A DNA stretch of 32,502 bases from Burkholderiaceae bacterium (GTDB taxonomy: Bacteria; Pseudomonadota; Gammaproteobacteria; Burkholderiales; Burkholderiaceae_F). Location: the NCBI GenBank assembly GCA_013695705.1, contig JACCZX010000092.1:1-32502 (forward strand), written 5' to 3'. Below the pieces are notes generated by a model that did no database searches, was not told the DNA's origin, and saw only the letters and a list, made by a program, of their open reading frames with translations. The position numbers and the translations under genes were made by a program. How positions within the stretch are numbered: position 1 is the first letter of the stretch; each line of letters opens with the position of its first letter. This document shows positions 24,721 through 32,502 of this stretch, piece after piece.

Positions 24721-26160
24721 ATGAATCTCGCTGACTTGAACGCATTTGTTGAACAAAAGTGGGACCACGATCTGGTGCCGCGGTTGATCGAGTATGTGCG
24801 GGTGCCGGCAAAGTCGCCTGCGTTCGATGCTAGCTGGGCTGCGCACGGACATTTACGCTCGGTGATCAAGGCGGCAGAGGCGTGGTGCCGCGAGCAATCG
24901 ATCAAAGGGATGGCGATCGAGATCATCGCGCTCGAGGGCAAGACTCCATGTCTTTTGTTCGATGTGCCGGCCACCCATGGTTTGGGTAACGATCGCACCG
25001 TGCTGTTTTACGGACATCTCGACAAGCAGCCCGAGATGACTGGTTGGCGCGACGACCTTGGTCCGTGGCACCCGGTGATTGAGGACGACAAGCTTTACGG
25101 CCGCGGCAGCGCCGACGATGGCTACGCGATTTACGCCGCACTGACGACCATTGCCGCGCTCGACGCGCAGGGCGTTGCACGCCCGCGCTGTGTCGGCATC
25201 ATTGAAACGTGCGAAGAGAGTGGCAGCCCGGATCTGCCTGCGTATTTGACGCTGCTAGCGCCGCGCTTTGGCGACGTGCAATTGGTGGTCGGTCTCGATT
25301 CGGGCTGCCGCAACTACGATCAACTGTGGGTGACGACGTCGCTGCGCGGGCTGATCGGCGGCACCTTGACGGTCGAGGTTCTGTCCGAAGGCGTGCATTC
25401 AGGGCACGCAAGCGGCATCGTGCCGTCGTCGTTTCGGGTCGCGCGCCAGTTGTTGAATCGGCTCGACGATGCAGCCACCGGCAAGGTATTGCTGCCCGAG
25501 CTGCACGCGGAGATTCCGGCTGAGCGATTGCAGCAGGCGCACACCGCCGGCGAGATTCTCGGTGATCAGGTGTGGAAGGAATTTCCATGGGTCAGTTGCA
25601 CGCACGGCGTCGGTGGCCACTTGCACGCGATGCCGGTGACTACCGACCCGGTCGAGGGAATATTGAACCGTACGTGGCGCCCGGCACTAGCAGTCACTGG
25701 CGCTGCGGGATTTCCGAGCGTCGACTCGGCCGGCAACGTGTTGCGGCCGAAAACGACTTTTAAACTGAGCATGCGCATTCCACCGACGGTCGATGGCGAA
25801 AAAGCGAGCTGGGCAATGCGCAAGGCGTTGACGGAGAACCCGCCATATAACGCCAAGGTGACGTTCGAAGCAGATTGGGGCGCCACCGGGTGGAATGCGC
25901 CCGCGACTGCAAGCTGGCTTCAAAACGCGCTGGCGGAGGCTTCGATGCAGACCTACGGGCGTGAGGTCGCATGGATCGGCGAAGGCGGCACTATTCCCTT
26001 CATGAACATGCTCGGCGAACGATTCCCGCTCGCGCAGTTCTTCATTACCGGCGTGCTGGGGCCGCATTCAAATGCGCACGGTCCCAATGAGTTTTTGCAC
26101 ATACCGTATGCGAAGAAGTTGACCGCCGCGGTAGCAAGCGTGGTGGCGGCAGTGCGCTGA
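24721..26160 (+). CDS. M20 family metallopeptidase (CNDP/DapE-like)
   Basis: A 479-residue dinuclear-zinc peptidase or amidohydrolase. The metal and catalytic residues can be followed: His99 and Asp101 in YGHLDKQPE, bridging Asp132 in GRGSADDGYA, Glu165-Glu166 in TCEESGSPD, Asp193 in VVGLDSGC and His453 in HSNAHGPNE. An inserted dimerisation domain with VLSEGVHSGHASG and a His-containing THGVGGHLHA stretch lies between. The length and the HGPNE end fit carnosinase-like (CNDP) dipeptidases better than ArgE or DapE. AAGAG lies about 7 nt before the ATG. It diverges from the GlcG-like gene. The cellular substrate is unknown, most likely a dipeptide. Confidence 0.92.
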   Translation: MNLADLNAFVEQKWDHDLVPRLIEYVRVPAKSPAFDASWAAHGHLRSVIKAAEAWCREQSIKGMAIEIIALEGKTPCLLFDVPATHGLGNDRTVLFYGHLDKQPEMTGWRDDLGPWHPVIEDDKLYGRGSADDGYAIYAALTTIAALDAQGVARPRCVGIIETCEESGSPDLPAYLTLLAPRFGDVQLVVGLDSGCRNYDQLWVTTSLRGLIGGTLTVEVLSEGVHSGHASGIVPSSFRVARQLLNRLDDAATGKVLLPELHAEIPAERLQQAHTAGEILGDQVWKEFPWVSCTHGVGGHLHAMPVTTDPVEGILNRTWRPALAVTGAAGFPSVDSAGNVLRPKTTFKLSMRIPPTVDGEKASWAMRKALTENPPYNAKVTFEADWGATGWNAPATASWLQNALAEASMQTYGREVAWIGEGGTIPFMNMLGERFPLAQFFITGVLGPHSNAHGPNEFLHIPYAKKLTAAVASVVAAVR

Positions 26161-26169
26161 CGATCTGAA

Positions 26170-27048
26170 CTACGCCGCGGGCAAACGTTCTTCCCTTGCC
26201 TTCCAGCCTTCGATTGCTCGCTTGGCGAATGCTTCCACCGACGGCGCTTCGATCGCGCCAAGCCCAAGATGCTGCGCAGCGCGCTGCAGTTCCAAAAGCG
26301 GCCGTGCGATATCGAGCGGCGCAGCGCCCGTTTGTTTCGACAATTTTTCTCCCTTCGCGTTGAGCACCAGCGGAATGTGCAAGTAGCGCGGCGTTGACGT
26401 TTCCAAAGCGTGCTGCAGGAAAATTTGACGCGGCGTGTTGTCGAGCAGGTCGGCACCGCGCACGACATCGGTGATTCCCTGCGCGGCGTCATCGACGACG
26501 ACGGCAAGTTGATAAGCCCACAGATCGTCGGCGCGTTTGACGATGAAGTCACCGACGTCGCGCTGCAAGTGTTGTGCACAGCCATCAGCCGCGCGATCAA
26601 AAAAAAATATTTCTTTTTCGGGCACCCTGACCCGGTACGCGCGGATGGGCTTGCCGCAGGGTGCGCCACCTGCGCACGTGCCGGGGTACACGCTGAAGCG
26701 CCGGCCCGACTGCGCTTCGATCATGTTGTCAACGTCCTTGCGCGAGCACGCGCAACCGTAGATCAATCCTTTGCCCTGCAATCTGGCAAATGCTGCCTGG
26801 TAGTGATCGCTGCGGGTGCTCTGGAACACTATCGGCTCGTCTGATTCGAGACCGTAGCGCTTCAGCGTTTCGACGATCAGCCGGGCCGCGCCCGGCACCG
26901 TGCGAGGCGGATCGAGGTCCTCGATGCGAATGAGCCAAACGCCGTTGGCGGCGCGGGCATCAAGCCAGCTTGCGAGGGCAACCGCGAGGGACCCGGCGTG
27001 CAGCGGACCGGTGGGCGAAGGCGCGAAGCGGCCTTTATAGCGATGCAT
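26170..27048 (-). CDS. gluQ: Glutamyl-Q tRNA(Asp) synthetase
   Basis: GluQRS is a truncated glutamyl-tRNA synthetase that attaches glutamate to queuosine 34 of tRNA(Asp). The 292-residue protein consists of the catalytic core only and starts MHRYKGRFAPSPTGPLHAGS, with the HIGH-like HAGS at 17-20. A zinc site is visible as CAC, then Tyr and Cys in YPGTC. The KMSKS equivalent is KLSKQ near residue 235. The anticodon-binding domain of true GluRS is absent, which distinguishes it. A run of nine T on the coding strand (complement of 26599-26607) encodes three Phe in EIFFFD and may be prone to slippage. The ATG is only two bases from a plus-strand ATG. Confidence 0.95.
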   Translation of the reverse strand: MHRYKGRFAPSPTGPLHAGSLAVALASWLDARAANGVWLIRIEDLDPPRTVPGAARLIVETLKRYGLESDEPIVFQSTRSDHYQAAFARLQGKGLIYGCACSRKDVDNMIEAQSGRRFSVYPGTCAGGAPCGKPIRAYRVRVPEKEIFFFDRAADGCAQHLQRDVGDFIVKRADDLWAYQLAVVVDDAAQGITDVVRGADLLDNTPRQIFLQHALETSTPRYLHIPLVLNAKGEKLSKQTGAAPLDIARPLLELQRAAQHLGLGAIEAPSVEAFAKRAIEGWKAREERLPAA

Positions 27049-27177
27049 CGAGCATTGCGCTTTGGCGTAGCCGATTCGGTTGAGCCGGATTCACCCCGAT
27101 CTGCCCCGCTTTTGTCACTTCAGACCGAGCGCTCATGGACCGATTATCTGTGTAGCAATTCCTGCCGTGGACACGCG

Positions 27178-29490
27178 TTGGCTAAAGCAACCATTACCGC
27201 CGAGCTTTTCAAACTGTCGATCAACCTCGGCCGCAAGACCTGGTTCGGCAATTTGGCGTTCGGGCTGCTGATTGTGCTGATTTTATGGCGTGAGCAGCGG
27301 CTGCCCGCCGCATTGATCTGGTGGTCGGGGCTGGCGGCGGTTGTCATTGCGCGCGCATGGTATTGCCAGCGCATGTCAGTCTGGATGACGGCCAACGCGA
27401 ACAGCCTGCCGCGCCTGGCGCAGGCGTATGCGGCACTCGCAGCGCTCGAAGGAACCGTATGGGCACTGGTTCTAGTGCTGCTGGCCCCAGCCAACGAGGC
27501 AGCCGCGATTCTGCAATTCGTTCTTACCGTCGCGGTACTACTCGGAACATTGCTCGCGTTTGCGCCGGCGGGCATGCCGTGGGTTGCTTGCGCGGTGCCG
27601 CTCGGTTTCGCGCAGTTGATCTTTCTGCTGTCGCGCGAACTGCCGTTGCGCGAGATCGCAATGCTGTCGTGGGCACTCACGATTATCAGTGCAGCGGCAG
27701 CATTCATCCTGTTGCGCAAGGCATTGTCGAACAACGTTGCAATGCGCACGCGCGCTAACTTTTCAGCACGCGCACAGGAGCAGGCGAATGCGGAGTTGAC
27801 CCACAGCCGTGAGCAGCTGCGCATGGCGCTCGACGCCATCGACGCCGGCGTGGCGGATACCAACGTCGTGACCGGCGAGCGATCATTTTCGGCGCGCTAC
27901 ATCGAGATCCTTGGCTATTCCGATCGCGAATCGTTCATGCAGCAGTACCAATTTACCGAATCGCTGCACCCGGAGGATCGTGATCGTGTGCGTGCCGCAC
28001 GTCGACGCCATGTCGATCACGGCGCGGCGCTGCGCGAAGAGTGCAGGATGCAGCGCGCCGACGGCGACTATGTGTGGGTGGTTTTGCGCGGCGAATCGGT
28101 GCGCGGCGCCAGCGGCCGCGCGCGGCGGCTGGTGTTTTCGATCGTCGACGACACCGAGCGCCGCGTTGCGCAGCTCAAACTAACTGACAGCGAGCGCCGC
28201 TATCGCGCGCTGGTGGAAGCGTCACCGTCGTTAATCTGGACCTGCGATCGCAATGGACGGCTGACTTTCGTTTCCGATCGCGCATGCCGTGATTTGTACG
28301 GCTACGAACCGCGCGAGATGATCGGCCGCCTTGTGTGGGACTTTAATGCTCCAGAGTTCACGCAGCGCGAGTTTCTGCGGCGATTCTCGCCCGTAATGCA
28401 TGGCCGTCCGGTGTTCGATATGGAAGCGGTTCAGTGCACCAAGCGGGCCGAGCCACTTTACGTGAACATCAGTGCGCTGCCGATGCTGTCCGACGCCGGC
28501 GACATCGAGTCAGTCACGGGGGTCTGCAGCGACATCACGGGACTAAAGCAGCGCGAGCGCGAGCTCAACATCGCTTTACGTAATCAGCAAGCCGTTTTCG
28601 ATGCTGCGGGCGAAGGCATCGCGTTTGTTCGCGGCGGGCGTATCGAAGGGCCGAATCGTGCGCTCGCTCGCATGCTTGGCGTGCCGCGCGAGGCGCTGAT
28701 CGGCCAACCCGTGGCTGAGATACTTGCTAATAGCGACGACTGGGAAACCATCGAGCACGGCACCAGCGCGGCGAGCGTGCGCGGCGACGCCGCAATACAC
28801 GAGGTGATGCTGCGCGCGCACGACGGTCGCACGATCTGGTGTCAATTGACTTCACGCCAGGCGGGCGAAACGAATTCGCGCATTCTGGTCCTGACCGACA
28901 TTTCGGCGCTGAAGAAACGCGAGGAGACGGCGTGGCATCACGCCAATCACGATGAGTTGACCGGATTGCCGAATCGTCGCCTGCTGATTGAACACGCGCG
29001 CCGGTTGTTGTCGGTGGCGTTGCGTCAGCGGCGCCTGGCGGCGGTCTTGGTGCTCGACCTCGATGGGTTCAAGGAGATCAACGACCTGTTCGGACACGCC
29101 TACGGCGATGCACTGTTGCGCAGAGTAGCGGAACGATTGTCCAACGTACTGCGCGAATACGACGTCGTTGCGCGCACCGGCGGCGACGAGTTCGTCGTGT
29201 TGCTGCCCGAGATCGACGAGCCTTCGATCTCGGCCGTAGTGGCCGAGAAGCTGATAGCGGCCGCAAGCGAGAACGTCGACGTCCCTGGCCGCACCGTAAA
29301 AATGCACGCCAGTGTTGGCATTGCGCTTTTCCCCGCCAACGGCCACGACTTTGAATCGCTACTTTCCGCGGCCGACAACGCGATGTATGCCGCGAAGGCG
29401 GCCGGCAAAAATGGCTACCAATACGCCGGCGAGCTCAAAATTACGGCCCCGACGCGTTCGGCTGCCAAAGATATTGTGCGCTTGCAATAG
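27178..29490 (+). CDS. Membrane PAS-GGDEF diguanylate cyclase (first of a tandem pair)
   Basis: A 770-residue signalling protein that should make cyclic di-GMP. Six hydrophobic helices fill about residues 15-185, followed by a short helical linker and three PAS-like domains (about 215-330, 335-455 and 460-590; e.g. RYRALVEASPSLIWTCDRNG). The C-terminal GGDEF domain starts HDELTGLPNRRLL. The active site is GGDEF at 668-672, and an inhibitory RxxD (Arg659-Asp662) stands five residues before it. No EAL domain is present. The start is uncertain: I prefer the TTG at 27178, since the codons before it lose the GC-rich third position. The ATG at 27043 would overlap gluQ. Confidence 0.9.
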   Translation: MAKATITAELFKLSINLGRKTWFGNLAFGLLIVLILWREQRLPAALIWWSGLAAVVIARAWYCQRMSVWMTANANSLPRLAQAYAALAALEGTVWALVLVLLAPANEAAAILQFVLTVAVLLGTLLAFAPAGMPWVACAVPLGFAQLIFLLSRELPLREIAMLSWALTIISAAAAFILLRKALSNNVAMRTRANFSARAQEQANAELTHSREQLRMALDAIDAGVADTNVVTGERSFSARYIEILGYSDRESFMQQYQFTESLHPEDRDRVRAARRRHVDHGAALREECRMQRADGDYVWVVLRGESVRGASGRARRLVFSIVDDTERRVAQLKLTDSERRYRALVEASPSLIWTCDRNGRLTFVSDRACRDLYGYEPREMIGRLVWDFNAPEFTQREFLRRFSPVMHGRPVFDMEAVQCTKRAEPLYVNISALPMLSDAGDIESVTGVCSDITGLKQRERELNIALRNQQAVFDAAGEGIAFVRGGRIEGPNRALARMLGVPREALIGQPVAEILANSDDWETIEHGTSAASVRGDAAIHEVMLRAHDGRTIWCQLTSRQAGETNSRILVLTDISALKKREETAWHHANHDELTGLPNRRLLIEHARRLLSVALRQRRLAAVLVLDLDGFKEINDLFGHAYGDALLRRVAERLSNVLREYDVVARTGGDEFVVLLPEIDEPSISAVVAEKLIAAASENVDVPGRTVKMHASVGIALFPANGHDFESLLSAADNAMYAAKAAGKNGYQYAGELKITAPTRSAAKDIVRLQ

Positions 29491-29668
29491 CAGTCCGCGC
29501 ACCGCTGGTCGCTGGAATTTGACCCTCTGCACCCCTTCAGCCCTTTAGCCGCCACCCGTTAGTGGCAGCTTGCGCCGACAGTCGGCAATTGCTGCCCCTG
29601 CCGCAACACCGCTAGGATGACGGTCCTCCCCAAGCAATTTCTTGCGCTAGCGCAGGCACCGATCCGAT
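29491..29668. other. Intergenic region with short inverted repeats
   Basis: No gene is seen. Three palindromic elements occur: GCCAC-CCGTTA-GTGGC (29551-29566), GCCGAC-A-GTCGGC (29574-29586) and TGCGCTAGCGCA (29643-29654). The last ends 14 nt before the ATG of the second GGDEF gene and could be an operator or a translational block. The first could help end the upstream transcript, but no T-run follows. Confidence 0.4.
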
Positions 29669-32502
29669 ATGCAATCGAGCGGCGGACTTACCGATACGCG
29701 CGGCTTGCGCAAGCCGGCACACGATCAGTTCGATCTGCGCGTCGCCTTCGCAGCTGAGCGACGGTTGTTGCCCGCGCTGCTGTTAGTTGGGGCGGTGGCA
29801 GCGTTCGCTTCGATGCGAGCCGGCGCCAATGCGCTCGCAATTGCGTGGCTGGTGCTCTACGGTGTCAACGCGGCGATCCGCTTTGTGATTGCAACGGAAT
29901 ACGTTACGGCGCGTCGCGCGCTACTGGCAAACACGCGCGGCGGCAAAATTTATCTGACCACCGCCGTCGTCGACGTCGCGCTCTGGACGCTGCTGCTCGC
30001 GTTGGTTCCAAACCCTGCAGCGTTTGTCTCCGGTCCGGGTGCTTACGCCGCCGCCGGTGCAGTGTTGCTGGCATCGTTGAGTTACGGCGGATGGCCACGA
30101 GTATGGACGATCTACGTGCTGGCATGGATCGGAGTATTCGCGATCGGTGCATGGCGCGCAGAGGGCGACATGCCGACATTTGTAATGGGTTTCCCTCTAT
30201 GGCTACTGGCCGCGTGGTGGATCGGCCGCCAGCAACCGATGGCGCGCCATGTCGAGCGCAATGTGCAGCAGACAATGGCCAGCAATCTGACGCGTTTCGG
30301 CTGGCAGGCGGCAATTCACGCAATGCCGACTCCGGTCATCGTCGTGCGCAACGATCGCGTAGTCGAAGTTAATCGCTCCGCGTGCGAATTTATCGGCCGA
30401 GGTGAGCAGGCTATCGTCGGTAACCTGGTCGCCGAGTGTTTGATCGCCGATCCGGCCGATGCGCTCGACCCCGTCAAGCATCCGTCGAAATCGAGCGTGG
30501 AGGTGGAAATGCAGCCGGCCGGCCGCACTTTCGACGGCGCCGTGTGGAGCGGCCGTGTGCGCTTCATGGAGCCAGGACGTGAATCTTCGGTCATCGTGAT
30601 CGCGTTGACCAAGGCTGCGCACGACCCGATGGGTCCCGCGCGATTGCTCGAAGACGCGCGCCGCTTCGCCCAATGGATGGGCGGCACGCAGGGACTCCCC
30701 TGGTATCGGGACGAGAGCGGAGAACTCGTGTTGCCGCGCGAGTTTCCGGCGCCGCCCGATCGTTTGCAGGCCGGCGACCCGATCGAGTTTCCGCTCGGCT
30801 ATTTACTGCCCGAATCAGAGCGTGCGCGCATCAATGGCGTCTATAAGGAATTTCTGCGCGCCGGTGCAGTGTTCGACGAGCACATGAGCTTGCGCGATAC
30901 CGGCGGCGTCGCTCGACTGGTGCGCGTCATCTGTGCGACGCGCCCGCCGGTCGGCAATGCAGTTGCGCCGGTCATCGGCACGATCGCTGCGGCGAAGGCC
31001 GTGCAAGAGCGGCCGCTCGACGCCACGGCCGATCTACTTGCGCGCTTGCCGGTGTTGGTGTGGTTGGTTGACGCGCAGGGGCGCGTAGTTCACGCCCAAA
31101 GCACCGACCCGCGTCGCTGGGGACTGCGCGTTGAAACACGCTTGCGCCCGCAGTGGGACGAGGCGTTCGAGTTCAAGAGCGAATCGCGCGCGGCAATGCT
31201 GAGCGCGCTGCAAAAGTCCCTCGCCGGCACGCCGGTATTCGATGTCGTCAATGCGCGCACTAGCCGCTCGGGTGGGCGCCTGGCTTTGCGCAGCCACTTT
31301 GTTCCTTACACCAGCAACGATCCAAGCAAGAAGCTGCAGGCGGTGCTGGTGCTCGACACTATTGCATCGCACACCGAATTGATCGAGCTTGATCGACTCA
31401 AGCGCAGCAAGTCGCAGTACAAATCGCTGGTCGAAGCGTCGGCGAATCTGATTTGGGCGTGCGACGATAAATTCATGGTCACCTTCGTCAGCCGCCGCGC
31501 AACGCGCGAGATTTACGGATACGAAATGCGCGAGCTGCTCGGCCGCTCGGTCGAAGTGCTGCTGCCCTCCGATATCGATCAGCCTGCGGTCGGCATCGCC
31601 TTCGAAGCGTTGCGCGAGGGCAAGCCGATTCGCGATCTGGAGGCGGTGCACATGACGCGGGGCGGGCGGCGGCTGATCGTGTCGATCAGCGCGGCTCCGC
31701 TGCGGAGGCCCGATGGCACGTTCGCCGGCGCGATTGGCATGAACGCCGATCTGACCGCACTCAAGTCGCGCGAGCGGCGACTCTCCGAAGCGCTGCGTGT
31801 CGAGCGTACCGTCCTTGATTCAGCGGGCCAGGCGATCGCGGTTGTAAAGCTCGGCATCGTGCAGCGTTGCAACGATGCGTTCCTGCGCCTTGTAGGCTTG
31901 CCGCCCGACGAGCTGTCACACACGCAGCTCACCGATTGCCTGCTCGAGCCCGACGACTGGCGCGACATCACCGTGGCTGCGGAGGAAGCGGGTGTGCGCG
32001 ACCAAGCCGTCGTGCGTGAACTGCGCGTGCAGCGCGGCGCCAAGCTGACGCAGGGACTAAACGAGGGCGCGGCGTGGTGCCAGATTACTGCACGCTCGAT
32101 TGCGCCCGGCGAGTTCGTGCTGGTGATTGCCGACATCGACACACTGAAGCAGCGCGAGGCCAATGCGCTTCATGAAGCGCAGCACGATGAGCTCACCGGT
32201 CTTCCAAATCGCCGCTTGCTGGCCGAGCGCGCGGCCTCGGCACTGGCGACATCTGAGTTGCGCAATGTCAGCTGCGCGGTGTTGGCGATTGATCTCGATG
32301 GATTCAAGGACATCAACGACCAGTACGGCCACGATGTTGGCGATCTGATGCTGCGCGAAATTGCTGTACGACTGGCGCGCGTGATGCGACCGCAGGACAC
32401 CGTGGCGCGGCGAGGCGGCGACGAGTTCGCGGTACTGGCGCCCGATGTTGGCTCGCGCCTCGAGGTAGAAAAAATTTCACTGCGGTTGTTGCAGGCCGTG
32501 TC
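29669..32502 (+). CDS. Membrane PAS-GGDEF diguanylate cyclase (second of the pair), 3' end missing
   Basis: At least 944 codons, open at the right edge. After a polar start (MQSSGGLTDTRGLRKPAHD), six hydrophobic helices span about residues 35-190. A long cytoplasmic region follows with several PAS-like segments. The clearest begins YKSLVEASANLIWACDDKF and runs to TRGGRRLIVSISAAPLR; another begins VLDSAGQAIAVVKLG. The GGDEF domain starts HDELTGLPNRRLL, with the active site at 916-920 (GGDEF) and inhibitory RxxD at 907-910 (RPQD). Domain order and phrases match the upstream protein closely, so the two are paralogues from a tandem duplication. Whether an EAL domain follows is beyond the window. 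The ribosome site is weak. Confidence 0.88.
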   Translation, partial: MQSSGGLTDTRGLRKPAHDQFDLRVAFAAERRLLPALLLVGAVAAFASMRAGANALAIAWLVLYGVNAAIRFVIATEYVTARRALLANTRGGKIYLTTAVVDVALWTLLLALVPNPAAFVSGPGAYAAAGAVLLASLSYGGWPRVWTIYVLAWIGVFAIGAWRAEGDMPTFVMGFPLWLLAAWWIGRQQPMARHVERNVQQTMASNLTRFGWQAAIHAMPTPVIVVRNDRVVEVNRSACEFIGRGEQAIVGNLVAECLIADPADALDPVKHPSKSSVEVEMQPAGRTFDGAVWSGRVRFMEPGRESSVIVIALTKAAHDPMGPARLLEDARRFAQWMGGTQGLPWYRDESGELVLPREFPAPPDRLQAGDPIEFPLGYLLPESERARINGVYKEFLRAGAVFDEHMSLRDTGGVARLVRVICATRPPVGNAVAPVIGTIAAAKAVQERPLDATADLLARLPVLVWLVDAQGRVVHAQSTDPRRWGLRVETRLRPQWDEAFEFKSESRAAMLSALQKSLAGTPVFDVVNARTSRSGGRLALRSHFVPYTSNDPSKKLQAVLVLDTIASHTELIELDRLKRSKSQYKSLVEASANLIWACDDKFMVTFVSRRATREIYGYEMRELLGRSVEVLLPSDIDQPAVGIAFEALREGKPIRDLEAVHMTRGGRRLIVSISAAPLRRPDGTFAGAIGMNADLTALKSRERRLSEALRVERTVLDSAGQAIAVVKLGIVQRCNDAFLRLVGLPPDELSHTQLTDCLLEPDDWRDITVAAEEAGVRDQAVVRELRVQRGAKLTQGLNEGAAWCQITARSIAPGEFVLVIADIDTLKQREANALHEAQHDELTGLPNRRLLAERAASALATSELRNVSCAVLAIDLDGFKDINDQYGHDVGDLMLREIAVRLARVMRPQDTVARRGGDEFAVLAPDVGSRLEVEKISLRLLQAV

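Noticed and set aside
26998-27177. Longer N-terminus for the first GGDEF protein
   Set aside because: The extra codons overlap gluQ, lose the GC-rich third position of the real coding region, and read as unstructured sequence. The ATG at 27043 stays possible but less likely.

Overview
The window looks like an ordinary chromosomal segment of a GC-rich betaproteobacterium, probably Burkholderiales or a close relative. I base this on the cell-division/cell-wall (dcw) gene order, the class A RNase P RNA, the pepN-fbp pair, GluQRS, a DAP-type MurE, and GC-rich third codon positions. I could run no search, so the lineage is inference.

Region 1 (1-10530, minus strand) is the 5' part of a dcw cluster. 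Read in the direction of transcription it is mraZ, rsmH, ftsL, ftsI, murE, murF, mraY, murD, ftsW, with ftsW cut by the left edge. Every junction from rsmH to ftsW overlaps by 1 to 7 nt, so the genes form one tightly coupled unit for the cytoplasmic and lipid I steps of peptidoglycan synthesis plus septal assembly. The exception is a 141-nt mraZ-rsmH spacer holding two strong stem-loops. A sigma70-like promoter and two decamer TGGG repeats, likely MraZ operator half-sites, precede mraZ.

Region 2 (10648-14454) holds a type II NADH dehydrogenase gene that starts about 7 nt after the 3' end of rnpB, both on the minus strand. Diverging from them are a soluble receiver-plus-HisKA_3 histidine kinase and an overlapping LuxR-family response regulator. 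A 186-bp nested imperfect palindrome fills the convergent gap after the regulator.

Region 3 (14455-19354) is a minus-strand operon of a lipoprotein-like S33 peptidase and a two-gene ABC exporter. It is followed by a plus-strand quinone oxidoreductase and, convergent with it, a DoxX-like membrane protein.

Region 4 (18971-24640, minus strand) runs glcG-like, EamA transporter, pepN, fbp, a 51-59 codon open frame, doxX-like, with short spacers or overlaps. Diverging from it is an M20 metallopeptidase (24721-26160). Next comes gluQ (minus), then two tandem plus-strand membrane PAS-GGDEF proteins, the second cut by the right edge.

I found no CRISPR array, insertion sequence, tRNA, prophage or defence island. 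The less ordinary signals are small: a compensated double change in the P4 helix of the RNase P RNA, the hairpin-rich mraZ-rsmH leader, the convergent palindrome, the open frame in phase behind the fbp stop, and the diguanylate-cyclase paralogue pair.
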